64,000 nucleotides of DNA from positions 12,799,222-12,863,221 of the forward strand of contig NC_054085.1 of assembly GCF_017562075.2 (NCBI RefSeq), given 5' to 3'. Position numbers and translations under genes: made by a program. This document shows, in pieces, positions 1 to 10,311 of the stretch. Source of the stretch: Anopheles merus (Eukaryota > Arthropoda > Insecta > Diptera > Culicidae). How positions within the stretch are numbered: the first letter of the stretch is position 1; each line of letters starts with the position of its first letter. The notes beneath the pieces were generated by a model. The model made no database searches. It saw nothing but the letters and a program-made list of their open reading frames with translations, and was not told the DNA's origin.

Positions 1-1146
1 AAGGCGCGTGTTCGAAACGTCACCCATGGCCACGGTGAAGACGATGATGGCCGTGTTTCTGCCAACGGTGGCCAAGTACATCCCAGTGCCGTGAGTGGAT
101 TGCAGCTGGAAGATATCGAAGGCGCACATTAAACTCATATATATGTATTGTTTCTTCAGCTTTTTGCTAAAGGACGTCGATGAATGGATTAGATCGCTTG
201 TGGCTAATCTCATTATTCAACGATCGGCTTCAGAGAAGACCGTGCAGGAAGATTTACTTCAATCTTTCCTCAAAAATAGAGAAAAGAGTAGTACGTATCG
301 GATTGATTCTCCCCTTTCAAAATTATTTGAATGTGAATTTTGTTTTAGATGCCACTCAGACGGAAATTACAGCTCACGCGCTCACCATCTTCCTGGAAGG
401 TTTTGAAACATCCAGTGTGGTGCTCGGATTTGCCCTATACAGAGTGAGTACTATTGGGTTAAATGAATCTTTTTGATTGAATATATTATTTTAAATATCT
501 ACATTAGCTCGCTAAAAGCCCAGAAGTGCAGCAAAACCTGTACAACGAGATAAAGAAACGAATCGACGCAAACGATGGCCAGCTGGACTTTGATGCATTG
601 CAGCAGCTCGAATACCTCGACTGGGTGATGCTGGAAACGCTGCGCATGCATCCACCGGCCGCAACGATGCACAAAGTGTGCACCAAAAAGTACATCATGC
701 GAAAGGGCTTCCGGGACGAGCAGGGGCACGACATGAGCATATACGTTCGCGGAGGCACACCCATCCTTATTCCCGTCCTTGCAATACACATGTGAGTGTG
801 TGTAATTTCCTTTCTTTTGTTTGAAGGTCTCCTGAAATATCTACTTGCTTATTTCGTTTGCAGGGATCCGAAGTACTATCCCGAACCGCACCAGTTCGAC
901 CCGGAACGGTTCAGCCCGGCCCGGAAGGTGACGCACGAGGGTGCGACGTTTTTGCCCTTTGGCGAGGGGCCAAGGATGTGCCTGGGGATGCGATTCGCTC
1001 AGGCCCAGGTGAAGCTGGCGATGGTGAAGCTGATTCTAAACTATCGCGTGACGGTCGGGCCGAACGATAAACCGTTCGCAATTGATTCGCGCTCTTTCGT
1101 TTATCAGGCACGGGATGGTTTGCGGATTGTGTTTGAGCGACGATAG
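1..1146 (+). CDS. Cytochrome P450, CYP3 clan (3' part, five exons)
   Basis: Haem-thiolate monooxygenase, expected on the ER membrane, oxidising small lipophilic substrates with NADPH-P450 reductase. The 5' end is outside the window. Coding exons read 1-90, 160-290, 349-443, 508-791 and 864-1146, all with GT-AG introns of 58-72 bases and consistent phase. Visible in order: the I-helix oxygen-binding segment FLEGFETSS (exon 3), the ExxR motif as ETLR followed by MHPP, HMDPKYYPEP spanning the last intron, FDPERF, and the haem loop FGEGPRMCLGMRF with the Cys ligand at 979-981. The stop is TAG at 1144. The E-T pair in the I-helix and the CLGMRF ending fit the CYP3 clan, perhaps near CYP28/CYP309/CYP329, but subfamily assignment is inference. 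No lesion was seen. It is unrelated in function to the channel array that follows on the other strand. Confidence 0.93.
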
Positions 1147-1210
1147 GGAACTTAGTGTGTAGGTTAGTGCTGTGCGGTAGTACTGTGGGTATGATATGTT
1201 TTATACTTGC

Positions 1211-1216
1211 AATAAA
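1211..1216 (+). terminator. Poly(A) signal AATAAA of the P450 gene
   Basis: A canonical AATAAA lies 65 bases after the P450 stop codon, followed by a GT-rich stretch. This spacing is normal for a short insect 3' UTR. Confidence 0.7.
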
Positions 1217-2035
1217 TGATGAAAAGTAATGTGTTTTGCAATTATCACTAAGAAGAGCACTTGTGGGAGATTAGTAGCCTGGGTTTATCAATAGATGGCG
1301 CTATTTGAGCTATCGTTGGCTAGGCGCTGCGTTTTAGCAGGACCGTAATTTACTTTCCACCGATTTTTATACTTTAAAGTGCTACTAGCTATATGTTTAT
1401 AGAAGCAGTCATTTTCTAAGCATGTTACTTCTTACTATTTTGTGATTTAGTTTGTTAGGAAATGATACAATAAAATAAACAATTGTCCACGTGTTTATAA
1501 CAATTAGCTTCTTGAATATTCTACACAGCACTATGGTGTGCGTGGTGGACTGTGATGCATATTCAAAGATTGTTATAAAAAGACTAGCGGATTTACCCGG
1601 TTTCACAGGGGATAAAATTGATGTCTCGTTTTAATTAAAAATAGAAAAATATGCAATCCGAGGAGTACAAAAACAATGATTACAATGATTACTATGATTT
1701 TATCCATAAGCTTCGATTATTCTTATCTGTCGTAATAACAGTAGGTAATTAAGATCTGCTATGACAATCATCCTTTTGGGTATAACTGAGTTTTTGATTT
1801 ACCACGGAGTTTATTGGACCCATAAACCATATACCATATAAAGGTACTCTCCGATTATGCTATGAATGCGGACTGGAGGTAATCGCGGATCTTGAATATT
1901 TGCGTGAGTTGAATTTCGATGTTTTCTGTCAAATTATAGCTAATTGTCGTATAATTCTGCTTGAAGGGGTAGGTTTTAGCTATTAAATTAGTTATTTGAT
2001 CTGATTTCACCTAAAAATTACAGTTTTGTAACATT

Positions 2036-2470
2036 TAAAATGGTTTTAAAATTCGACCAAAAGGGAATTTATTTTGAGTTTGACATTTGATGTGTCAAAT
2101 TAGTATTAGAACTGTCAGATTTTAAAAATTCGCGTATAGCGAAGTAGCGTATAGCGAAATAGCGTATAGCGTGTATGGCGTATATCGAGGTGTATGGCTT
2201 TTGAAATGGGTTTTAAAATTCGACCAAAGGGAAATTATTTTGCCTTTGACATTCGATCAGTCAAAATTTGTACAAATTGCTCAAAGAACTGTCAAATTTA
2301 GAACATACCGTATACAAAAATTGCGTATATCGAATATGGCGTATATCGGGGAATATCTGTACCCATATACCAGCGCTAAAACGCTATCGCGAATGCGAGG
2401 CCTCATGCGAGTTCGCAAACTGCTCGAATTTTCTTGCGAGGTTTTAACACCAGTGTAAACTGCACTTATC
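2036..2470. repeat. Two-copy diverged repeat with GCGTATAGCGAA microrepeats
   Basis: A block starting TGGTTTTAAAATTCGACCAAA occurs at about 2041 and again at about 2206, each followed by a 'gggaa-ttattttg-tttgacatt' continuation and an 'aactgtca' segment. Between and after them are short tandem copies of GCGTATAGCGAA and GCGTATATCGA. It looks like a degenerate tandemly duplicated element. No coding sense was found. Confidence 0.6.
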
Positions 2471-2576
2471 ACCGAGTGTCAAAGTGCTGTATACAACAAC
2501 AAAATTGCTCTTGGTATAGGATTGGAAAATTGCAATTAAATTAAGTTGAGTATAACATCTGAAAATGATGTAAGTC

Positions 2577-2735
2577 TTAAAACCTATTCACATACCACCA
2601 TAATGTGTGTGCAAAGTTTCGTTGAAAATGATCCAGCCGTTTCAGAGGTTGCTCGCAACAAACACCGTGACACGAGATTTTTATATATTTAGAAGAAGAA
2701 GAAGAAAAAGAAGATAGAAGATAGATTAAGATTAT
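2577..2735 (+). mobile_element. Possible non-LTR retroelement 3' tail (RTE/CR1-like)
   Basis: The stretch includes GATCCAGCCGTTTCAGAGG, then 'cacgagatttttatatatt' and an AGA-rich simple tail. This resembles the 3' ends of many insect non-LTR retrotransposons and related SINEs, which often carry a 'ccagccgtttc' block just before the tail. No reverse transcriptase coding sequence is attached, so this would be a heavily 5'-truncated copy. The family assignment is from memory of such tails and is tentative. Confidence 0.4.
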
Positions 2736-2898
2736 TATAAACATGTGGACAGTTCTTATTGGACTAGTTAACCATGTTAACTCTGTAGCTACAACATTGC
2801 ACTGCATTATGTATATAAATGCAAGGTCGATAAGTAAATGCATAAACTCTCCTTAACTTATCGTATGCTGAAAATATTGAATTCAAGCTGTTCCCTAG

Positions 2899-4861
2899 CT
2901 ATTCAGTTTTAGTAACAACGGCAAGCAATGAATTGTGGACTTCATTTGCTTTGCGCTGATCTAACCTACCTAATCTCTTTCTCACCGAAAATGGTCGAAT
3001 CGTAATGTAGTAACATAACTCCAATAGACTCAATATGCTTACACCCATGAAGAGGCCTAGCAGTCCACCACAATTTGCCAGAAAGTCTACCCATCCGTAC
3101 AGCTCCGATCGCTTGGAGGTGATGAAGTACGACTCCTTGAAGTAGATCGCTATCGTTGTGATGTAAAACTTGTCCGGTCTATAATATCTACGACGGTTTA
3201 CGCGCAGAAACTTTTCCAGATCCAGTGTGGTTTGCGTAGTTTCCACGTCGTAAGATATTGAGCTGCATGCTGGCAAGCAGTTGCATCTGTCGACCATTGC
3301 CGTGATCTTTTCGTTGACGGGTCGTTCAGGATCGTCAATGTCATACACAATCCATTTGACATCATACATGCATCGAAACATCGATAATGGACAAACTTTC
3401 GTGTCGTTTGATCGTGGCATTGAAAAACGAACACACCCACATATTGCCTGCGTCACGTTGGTCAAGCATTCAAGTTCGCAGTTTTCCTGGTTGTAGATCT
3501 TAAAGTATCGAAGGTGACGCTCGTGATTGAAGAAGCACTGACGCTTCTCCCAGCTATAGTCAGCGGCCGATGGAGAGGTAACGATCATTTGCGGCTTGAG
3601 TGCTATCGAGATCTCGTGACCAAAGGGTATGCGCATGTTGCGCATCGACACCTGCGGGTACTCGCCTGGGTCATGAATCATAAGCTTGTACCCTTGCGAG
3701 AATCCCTATAGAAAGATGATTGAGGAAAAAAAACTAGAATTATTTCTGGAGTTGACATTTAGCGTTTCTGTGCTATACCGTACACATGTAGTCCACATCT
3801 TCCTTGATTTGTCGCAGGAACAATGTAAGCCCGGCATGCAATCCTGCGCCACGTGCATACATTGGTTCTGTTACTGTTTCATGTCCCGGGACAGGGTACC
3901 ACATCTCTGTGTACGTGTACTCCGTGTGGAGTGAGGTTTGGCGAAAGATGTCCTCTTCCGGCATCATGTTGAAGGTATAACACAAACCCTCCTCGGTGAG
4001 CGTTGTTGCCAAATGATCGTCACAAAGTATGAACTGGTTGCTATACACACATCCCTGGATCGTATCATGGTGTGATAAAGACAGGTTCTTCAACATGCCA
4101 ACAACGTCGTCCTTGGTACCGTTTAGGTACTGCAAAAATTCATAATTGGAGTGAAACATCATGTTGCACAGCTGAGCGACGGCTTTCAGTTGTTCAATGC
4201 TAGTGAATGACAAATATTCTTTACTCGCGAAGATCTACATATATTCGATATGTTAGGCCGCAAATACACGACGCGTTTAACAGTTCGTAGAGATATCCAA
4301 CATGAGTATCTCTGCGTTTCCGCGGTAACACGTTCGAATAGTAATTAATTTCTATAGCTGGATTGAACGTACGTCGTGTATTTGAGGCCATATAGTGCAT
4401 GGAATAACTCACGATTCCTGGTCAGATGTTGCGTTGTTGTCATTGTAATCCTTCAACAATGCTTCGATTTCAGCAGTGAAGTTAAGCGTCCTTGCGTGTA
4501 CCTTTGTCTCGGGACAGATTGTTATGGCTGGGAAGTAAATGTCCCTCACCGGAGTGGTTTTCTCCGAAAAAGTAACAATGATTGGAGTTTGGTTCCATTT
4601 CACGTACGTCTTGTATATCATCACGCCACAACCCAACATAGAGAGCAGAAACACCACTAGCCACCAGAATCTAGAGAAAAACGAATTAGGTTCAAGATTA
4701 ATGAAAATTGAGAGTTAACGTTAACTATTGACACACCTTTCACAGGTCGTTCGTTCATCACGATCGAAGTATCGTACACCGTGGATGGAGCTGTTGGCAC
4801 AGTACTCGCGGAACACTTCCACCTGAACGGATTGACGCAAACGCCCGCTCAACGTTGGCAT
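2899..4861 (-). CDS. Pickpocket-like DEG/ENaC channel subunit, unit 1 of the array
   Basis: Plasma-membrane, amiloride-type cation channel subunit; insect relatives act in chemosensation, mechanosensation and fluid balance. Exons on the minus strand: 4861-4737, 4670-4413, 4199-3779, 3705-2899 (536 residues). The start MPTLSGRLRQS was chosen because the same N-terminus recurs in the other units. Visible: FREYCANSSIHGVRYF (conserved HG), TM1 about residues 43-62, FPAITIC at 88-94, a cysteine-rich extracellular loop including CELECLTNVTQAICGC, and TM2 about 472-503 with WVDFLANCGGLLGLFMGVS, where GVS at 489-491 is the GxS selectivity filter. All splice sites are GT-AG with phases 2, 2 and 0. No lesion was seen. 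Its C-tail (RKRLGRLDQRKANEVHN) differs from units 2 and 3. Function in the animal is inference from the family. Confidence 0.93.
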
Positions 4862-4932
4862 TGTTGGCGTGAACGAAGCGAAACACGCCCGAACGAGCAG
4901 ATTATTCAGAAGGAACTAGTTGTGAAGGATTC

Positions 4933-4938
4933 AACTGA
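4933..4938 (-). promoter_or_regulatory. Candidate initiator (TCAGTT) of ppk unit 1
   Basis: On the minus strand this reads TCAGTT, an arthropod initiator, about 75 bases before the ATG. The surrounding bases are preserved at the same place upstream of units 2 (8776-8781), 3 (12214-12219) and the pseudogene unit 4 (17368-17373). An A+T-rich AGAATAAGA lies roughly 25-30 bases further upstream. This is positional evidence only. Confidence 0.4.
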
Positions 4939-5115
4939 CCGAATGGTTAGAACTGGCATCTTATTCTGTAAAACGATGGCCTCGTGCGTGTGTGTAGCGG
5001 TCAGAGGTAGTAATTAATTCGTAGTAGCAACATGACACGCGTAAGTAATACCCTTAGGTATTTTTTTGCTCATTTTTGAGCGCTTTGACAACATATTATG
5101 GTGGATGATGATTAC

Positions 5116-5140
5116 ATATGCATGAAATTTGCATAACAAG
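5116..5140 (-). promoter_or_regulatory. Conserved octamer element upstream of ppk unit 1
   Basis: Contains ATGCATGAAATTTGCATAA, i.e. an ATGCAT site followed by ATTTGCAT (complement ATGCAAAT, the POU octamer), 255 bases before the ATG. The same motif stands at a similar distance before units 2-6, and its ATTTGCAT core before unit 7, while surrounding spacer DNA has diverged in the older units. A role as a POU-domain binding site is inference. Confidence 0.55.
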
Positions 5141-6059
5141 CGTTAAGCAACAGCATCAAGAGAGGGGCATTGTTCCTTGTGCTTTTATTCTCTGGACCAT
5201 TGTTAGTTCTAAGCTTGAATGTGCATTGGGGTTTTTTAACATTATTTTAAACTATTATTGGTATCTATATCTAAAGATACGTAGTGAAGCCTTGTCATTA
5301 TGAAATGTATTACATACTTTATGCATTTTAACGTTGAAGTTAGTGATAAGTTCACGCAACTAGTAAAGAAAATGATGAAACAAGTACACTACAGGATGGC
5401 AGGCATGTTCAACTTGTAATGTTAAGAAAATGAAAGCATTTAAGTTGCATTACAACACTTTGAATGTATGCAAGTTTGAATATGTGACCAATTGTCTTAC
5501 TTTAGTAATTTTGTTCGATCGCGAGTAGACTCTAAACTCATTGCGTCAGTGAATTGGATGGAGACGTGGAGAGAAAATTCCTTACGTGTTAGGACCATAG
5601 CAAATGATTGCATTATAACAATGTTTGAAAGTTTCGGTAACCCAAGTTATATTTATTCATTCGATGAAGGTACTTGTTCTCGATGAAGGTACTTGGTGTT
5701 AAATACATTCATATGACAAATAGCTCTCCAATTTGTCGGCTGTACCGAACTGTGTGGAATAATATGAAAGCTATTGATACATCCCAAGTGACATATGCTC
5801 GAAATTGTTTTTCCATGTCTGCAAGAATAGTACTCGATACGCCTGAAATTGTGAATTTGTGTGTGATCAAGTGTGTTGAAAGCGCCAAGATATGGTGTAT
5901 TAGTAAATTAGACTTTGTTCTATCGATGGACGATTGAGCTCATTTTACATTAATAACTTTAGTTTTTGATGAAAAACAAAAGCTAACTTTGTGTGACATT
6001 ATTTACCCAAAAACATCGGTATTATTTAAGTATAAAATGGCTACATGACCAACTATAAC

Positions 6060-6259
6060 CAGTGGCGGATTTAACGGTGCGCGGACTGAGCGGCCGCGGG
6101 GGGCCCCGTCAATTTAAGGGCCCCGTGGATGGTAATTCCAGCATATAGAACAGTGTGTACAGTAGTGTTAAAAAGGCCCCCCCCCCCCCGCTCGACACAA
6201 CCGGAGGGCCTCTTCTCCTTTTAACGCTTAGGGCCCCCAACACCCTAAATCCGCCACTG
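6060..6259. mobile_element. hAT-type MITE, 200 bp, with 8-bp target duplication
   Basis: Perfect 14-bp terminal inverted repeats CAGTGGCGGATTTA / TAAATCCGCCACTG. It is flanked by the 8-bp direct repeat ACTATAAC at 6052-6059 and 6260-6267. The interior is GC-rich (ggggccccgtc, a run of C) and has no ORF. The paralogous spacer at 9782-9789 has a single ACTATAAC with the same flanks and no insert, which confirms the borders. The 8-bp duplication and CAGTGGCGG ends fit the hAT superfamily. Confidence 0.92.
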
Positions 6260-6462
6260 ACTATAACAATAGGAAACATGATTTCCGCTCTAGATTCGCT
6301 CTAGAAGAAAGCAACGAAAAATCCGCATCACAGTTGAGTATGAAGGACTTTTTGTAAATTTAATTCTAAATTAACTAGTACAGTTTAAGGGAAGTTTAAG
6401 GTTCCAGTTTAAGGATCTTTGCGCAAATTCCCGGTTATTCGTGCTAAAAAATATCAATGTCA

Positions 6463-6830
6463 AGTAGAACGTCAATTATTCGGGGACGGAATAACCGGCG
6501 GGCGACTTAACCGTGGGCATAAATTTGACAGCTGTTCATCATGGTAAATATTTGCAGCGATATTCAAGTTGGTAAACAGTATCTCTGTGCAGCTATCTAG
6601 TGAACATATCACTTTTCGAGCTTCATTTTTGTTCATGTATCGATGTAAAACCTGTAGTTATTGATTAAAATACTATTGTACTAATGATTAATCAATTAAT
6701 TCAAAGTGAATTGATAGCCTAACCAGTGAAATTTTTAATTTCAATATCAATTTGATAGTTTTGGAGCTATTATCCGTTAAATCCATAAACCACTCAGTTT
6801 CGAGCTGCCCGAATAATTGACGTTATACTG
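6463..6830. mobile_element. pogo-like MITE, about 370 bp
   Basis: Terminal inverted repeats: left AGTAGAACGTCAATTATTCG, right (complement) AGTATAACGTCAATTATTCG, 19 of 20 matching. The right end is followed by TA. No ORF is present. The ends resemble pogo/Tigger-type termini that insert at TA. A copy missing its right end lies in the next spacer (from 9991) and a reversed fragment with a cleaner end lies at 9351. Confidence 0.7.
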
Positions 6831-6867
6831 TACAACATTAAACAAATAGTAATATATCATAAACAAT

Positions 6868-8706
6868 TCAACCTACAACTGGGTATTCACTCTTAATGAT
6901 AACGGGAAGCATGACATTCTGGACTTCGTTTGTATCTCGCTTTTCAACACTGGCTATTCTACTTCTAACTGAAAATGGTCGAATCGTAATGTAGTAACAT
7001 AACTCCAATAGACTCAATATGCTTACACCCATGAAGAGGCCTAGCAGTCCACCACAATTTGCCAGAAAGTCTACCCATCCGTACAGCTCCGATCGCTTGG
7101 AGGTGATGAAGTACGACTCCTTGAAGTAGATCGCTATCGTTGTGATGTAAAACTTGTCCGACCTATCATACTCATGGTTGACGCGCAGAAACTTTTCCAG
7201 ATCCAGTGTGGTTTGCGTAGTTTCCACGTCGTAAGATATTGAGCTGCATGCTGGCAAGCAGTTACATCTGTCGACCATTGCCGTGATCTCTTCGTTGACT
7301 GGACGTTCAGGATCGTCAATGTCATACACAATCCATTTGACATCGGACATGCAGTGAAACATCGACAAGGGGCAAACCTTGGTGTCGTTTGATCGTGGCA
7401 TTGAAAAGCGAACACATCCACATATTGCCTGCGTGACGTTGGTCAAGCATTCTAGTTCGCAGTTTTCCTGGTTGTAGATCTTAAAGTATTGAAGGTGACG
7501 CTCGTGATTGAAGAAGCACTGACGCTTCTCCCAGCTATAGTCAGCGGCCGACGGAGAGGTAACGATCATTTGCGGCTTGAGTGCGATCGAGATCTCGTGA
7601 CCAAAGGGTATACGCATGTTGCGCATCGACACCTGCGGGTACTCGCCTGGGTCATGAATCATAAGCTTGTACCCTTGCGAGAATCCCTATGGAAAGGGAT
7701 GAAGAGGATTAGTCTTTATGTATTTCTGCAGTGAGCATGGCATCTGTCGTCTGTATGGTATACCGTGCACATGTAGTCCACATCTTCCTTGATTTGTCGC
7801 AGGAACAATGTAAGCCCAGCATGCAGACCTGCACCTCGTGCGTACAGTGTTTCATGTTCCGAAAATGAGAACCAACTCTCCGTGTACGTATAGTCCGTGT
7901 GGAGTGAGCTTTGGCGAAAGATGTCCTCTTCCGGCTTCATATTGAAGGTGTAACAAAAACCTTCATCGGTGAGTGTTTCCTTCAGATGTTTTCCACAGAG
8001 CATGTACTGGTTGCAGTACTGACACAACCCAAGTGTACCGCGGCGTGATAAAGACAGGTTTTTCAGCATGCCAACGACGTCCTCATCCGTTTCGTTTAAG
8101 TACTGCAACAAGTTATATTTTGAATGAAACAACGTGTTGCACAACTGAGCGACGGCTTTCAACTGATCGATGCTAGTGATAAACGAGAACAAAAACTCTT
8201 TACCCGTGGATATCCACCCATTTTGAGATAGCATTATATGGGATTACTTACGACTCGCGGTCGGATGTTCCGTTAATGTAATTGTAATCTTCCAGCAGTG
8301 CGTTCATTTCGGCTGTGAAGTTAAGTTTATTGGCTGGCACCTTCGTTTCAGGACAGATCGTTATGGCTGGGAAGTGAATGTGCCTAACCGGAGTGGTTTT
8401 CTCCGAAAAGGTAACAATGATTGGAGTTTGGTTCCATTTCACGTACGTCTTGTATATCATCACGCCACAACCCAACATAGAGAGCAGAAACACCACTAGC
8501 CACCAGAATCTATTGTAGAATGAATGAGATTATGCTTGCTGAAAATCGAAATACACAATCCTGCAGAAACTACAGACACACCTTTCACAGGTCGTTCGTT
8601 CATCACGATCGAAGTATCGTACACCGTGGATGGAGCTGTTGGCACAGTACTCGCGGAACACTTCCACCCGGACGGATCGTCGCAAATGTCTACGGAACGT
8701 TGGCAT
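6868..8706 (-). CDS. Pickpocket-like DEG/ENaC channel subunit, unit 2
   Basis: Same channel family and layout as unit 1. Minus-strand exons: 8706-8582, 8509-8252, 8172-7764, 7686-6868 (536 residues). Start MPTFRRHLRRSVRVEVF, then FREYCANSSIHGVRYFDRDER, TM1 (FWWLVVFLLSMLGCGVMIY), FPAITICPE, cysteine-rich loop, and TM2 FLANCGGLLGLFMGVSILSL. The extracellular segment of exon 3 is four codons shorter than in unit 1 (after EHET). The C-tail RSRIASVEKRDTNEVQN replaces the RKRLGRLDQRKANEV of unit 1. All splice sites are canonical and I see no stop. High similarity to units 1 and 3, extending into flanking DNA, indicates recent tandem duplication. Confidence 0.93.
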
Positions 8707-8958
8707 AGTTGCTGAACGAAGCGAAACACACCCGAGCGAGCAGATGATTCAGAAGGAACTAGTTGTGAAGGATTCAACTGACCGAATGGTTAGAACTGGC
8801 ATCTTATTCTGTAAAACGATGGCCTCGTGCGTGTGTGTAGCGGTCAGAGGTAGTAATTAATTCGTAGTAGCAACATGACACGCGTAAGTAATACCCTTAG
8901 GTATATTTTGGCTCATTTTTGAGCGCTTTGACAACATATTATGGTGGATGATGAATAC

Positions 8959-8998
8959 ATATGCATGAATGAATTACATATGAAATTTGCATAACAAG
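8959..8998 (-). promoter_or_regulatory. Conserved octamer element upstream of ppk unit 2
   Basis: Same ATATGCATGAA ... GAAATTTGCATAACAAG element as upstream of unit 1, 253 bases before the ATG. Here it is split by a short duplication (tgaatgaattacatatg), which separates the ATGCAT and ATTTGCAT halves. Confidence 0.5.
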
Positions 8999-9350
8999 TG
9001 TTAAGCAATAGCATCAAGAGAGAGGCATCGTTCCTTGTGGCTTTATTCCCTTGACCATTGTTGGTTTTAAACTTGAATGTGTTTTGGCGTATTGCTTTTT
9101 TTCTTTGAACATTATTTTAAACTATTATTGGTATCTATATCTAAAGATGCGTAGTGAAGCCTTGTCATTATGAAATTTATTACATAAGTTATTTATTTCA
9201 ACGTTGATGTATTCCTGTAACTAGTAATTTAACTCAATGCTTCAGTGAATTGGATGGAGACATGGAGAGCAAATGCAGTACATGTTAGGAAAACCAAAGC
9301 AAATGATTGCATTACATCAATGTTCGTAAGATTCGGTAACCAAAGTTATA

Positions 9351-9482
9351 CAGTAGAACGTCGATTATCCGGGTAGCTCGGGACCGGGCGGATGCCGGTC
9401 AATCGATTTCCACGGATAATGGTCCAAGAAATGTCAAATTAATATCAAAATCATAAAATTCACTGGTTTTACCAACAATTAT
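9351..9482. mobile_element. Fragment of the pogo-like MITE, opposite orientation
   Basis: Begins CAGTAGAACGTCGATTATCC directly after TA. Its inner part (aaattcactggtttta and upstream) matches the complement of 6700-6780 in the intact MITE. The far end is missing. Unit 1's spacer lacks this insertion at the corresponding 'aagttata'. Confidence 0.6.
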
Positions 9483-9990
9483 CGAGCTCATTTTACATTA
9501 ATAGCTTTGGTTTTTGATGAAAATCAAAAGCTAAATTAATGTGACATTATTCAATTTAAAAATGGGTATTATTTAAGTATAAAATCATGTGATCAAGTGT
9601 TGAAAGCGCCAAGATTTGATATGTTCGTGAATTAGACGTTCCACTATCGATGGACGATACCGTCGAGCACATTTTTCATTCATAGCTATGGTTTTTTGAT
9701 GAAAAACAAAAATTATTTTTTGTGACGTTATTCTATAAAAATTATGTTTTATAATTTAAGTATAAAATGGGTATATAACCAACTATAACGATAGGAAACA
9801 TGATTTCCGAGCAAATCTAGAAGAAAGTAATGAAAAAGCCGCATCTCAGTTGATTGTAAACGACTTTTTCTAAATTTAATTCTAAATTAGCTGGTGCAAT
9901 TTAAGGGAAGTTTAAGGTTCCAAGTTTGAGGACCTTGCGCAAATTCCCGGTTATTCGTGCTAAAAAATGTCAATTGGGATAGCATACTAA

Positions 9991-10275
9991 AGTAGAACGT
10001 CAATTATCTGCGATATTCAAGTTGGTAAACAGTATCTCTGTGCAGCTATCTAGTGAACATATCACTTTTCGAGCTTCATTTTTGTTCATGTACCGATGTA
10101 AAATCTATAGTTATTGATAAAAAAAAAACTATTGTACTAATGATTAATCAATTAATTCAAAGTGAATTGATAGCCTAACCAGTGAAATTTGTAATTTTAA
10201 TATGAATTTGACATTTTTTGAACTATTATCTGTGAAAATCCATAAACCACCCAGTCTCGAGCTCGAGCTGAACAA
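9991..10275. mobile_element. Damaged copy of the pogo-like MITE
   Basis: Starts with AGTAGAACGTCAATTAT like the element at 6463, then jumps to 'ctgcgatattcaagttgg', losing about 75 bases. The right terminal repeat is also deleted ('cgagctcgagctgaacaatag'). It is the duplicated descendant of the same insertion, so the insertion preceded the duplication. Confidence 0.6.
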
Positions 10276-10311
10276 TAGTAATATATCATAAACAATTCAA
10301 CCTACAACTGG

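Larger units (their letters stand above)
1217..2898. other. Intergenic, A+T-rich, with repeat remnants
   Basis: Between the P450 and the first ppk unit (which ends at 2899 on the minus strand). No exon was recognised. It contains a two-copy diverged repeat (2036-2470) and a non-LTR-like 3' tail (about 2577-2735), listed separately. The rest is unstructured A+T-rich DNA. Confidence 0.6.
4939..6867. other. Spacer between ppk units 1 and 2
   Basis: Much of this spacer aligns with the spacer between units 2 and 3. The segment 4909-5062 is nearly identical to 8752-8905, so the duplication included promoter DNA. It holds the conserved octamer element, a hAT-type MITE and a pogo-like MITE, listed separately. 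The ORFs at 5118-5303, 5492-5686 and 5674-5937 show no recognisable protein and are not conserved in the paralogous spacer. Confidence 0.7.
8707..10311. other. Spacer between ppk units 2 and 3
   Basis: Paralogous to 4862-6867 but lacks the 200-bp hAT MITE. It carries the empty target site at 9782-9789, a pogo-like MITE fragment (9351-9482) and a damaged MITE copy (9991 to about 10275). No gene was seen. Confidence 0.7.

Noticed and set aside
4781..5017. Plus-strand ORFs repeated in front of each channel unit (MDGAVGTVLAEHF type, also 8630-8860, 12068-12298, 22729-23028)
   Set aside because: They are antisense to exon 1 and the promoter of each ppk unit; conservation is explained by the minus-strand gene.
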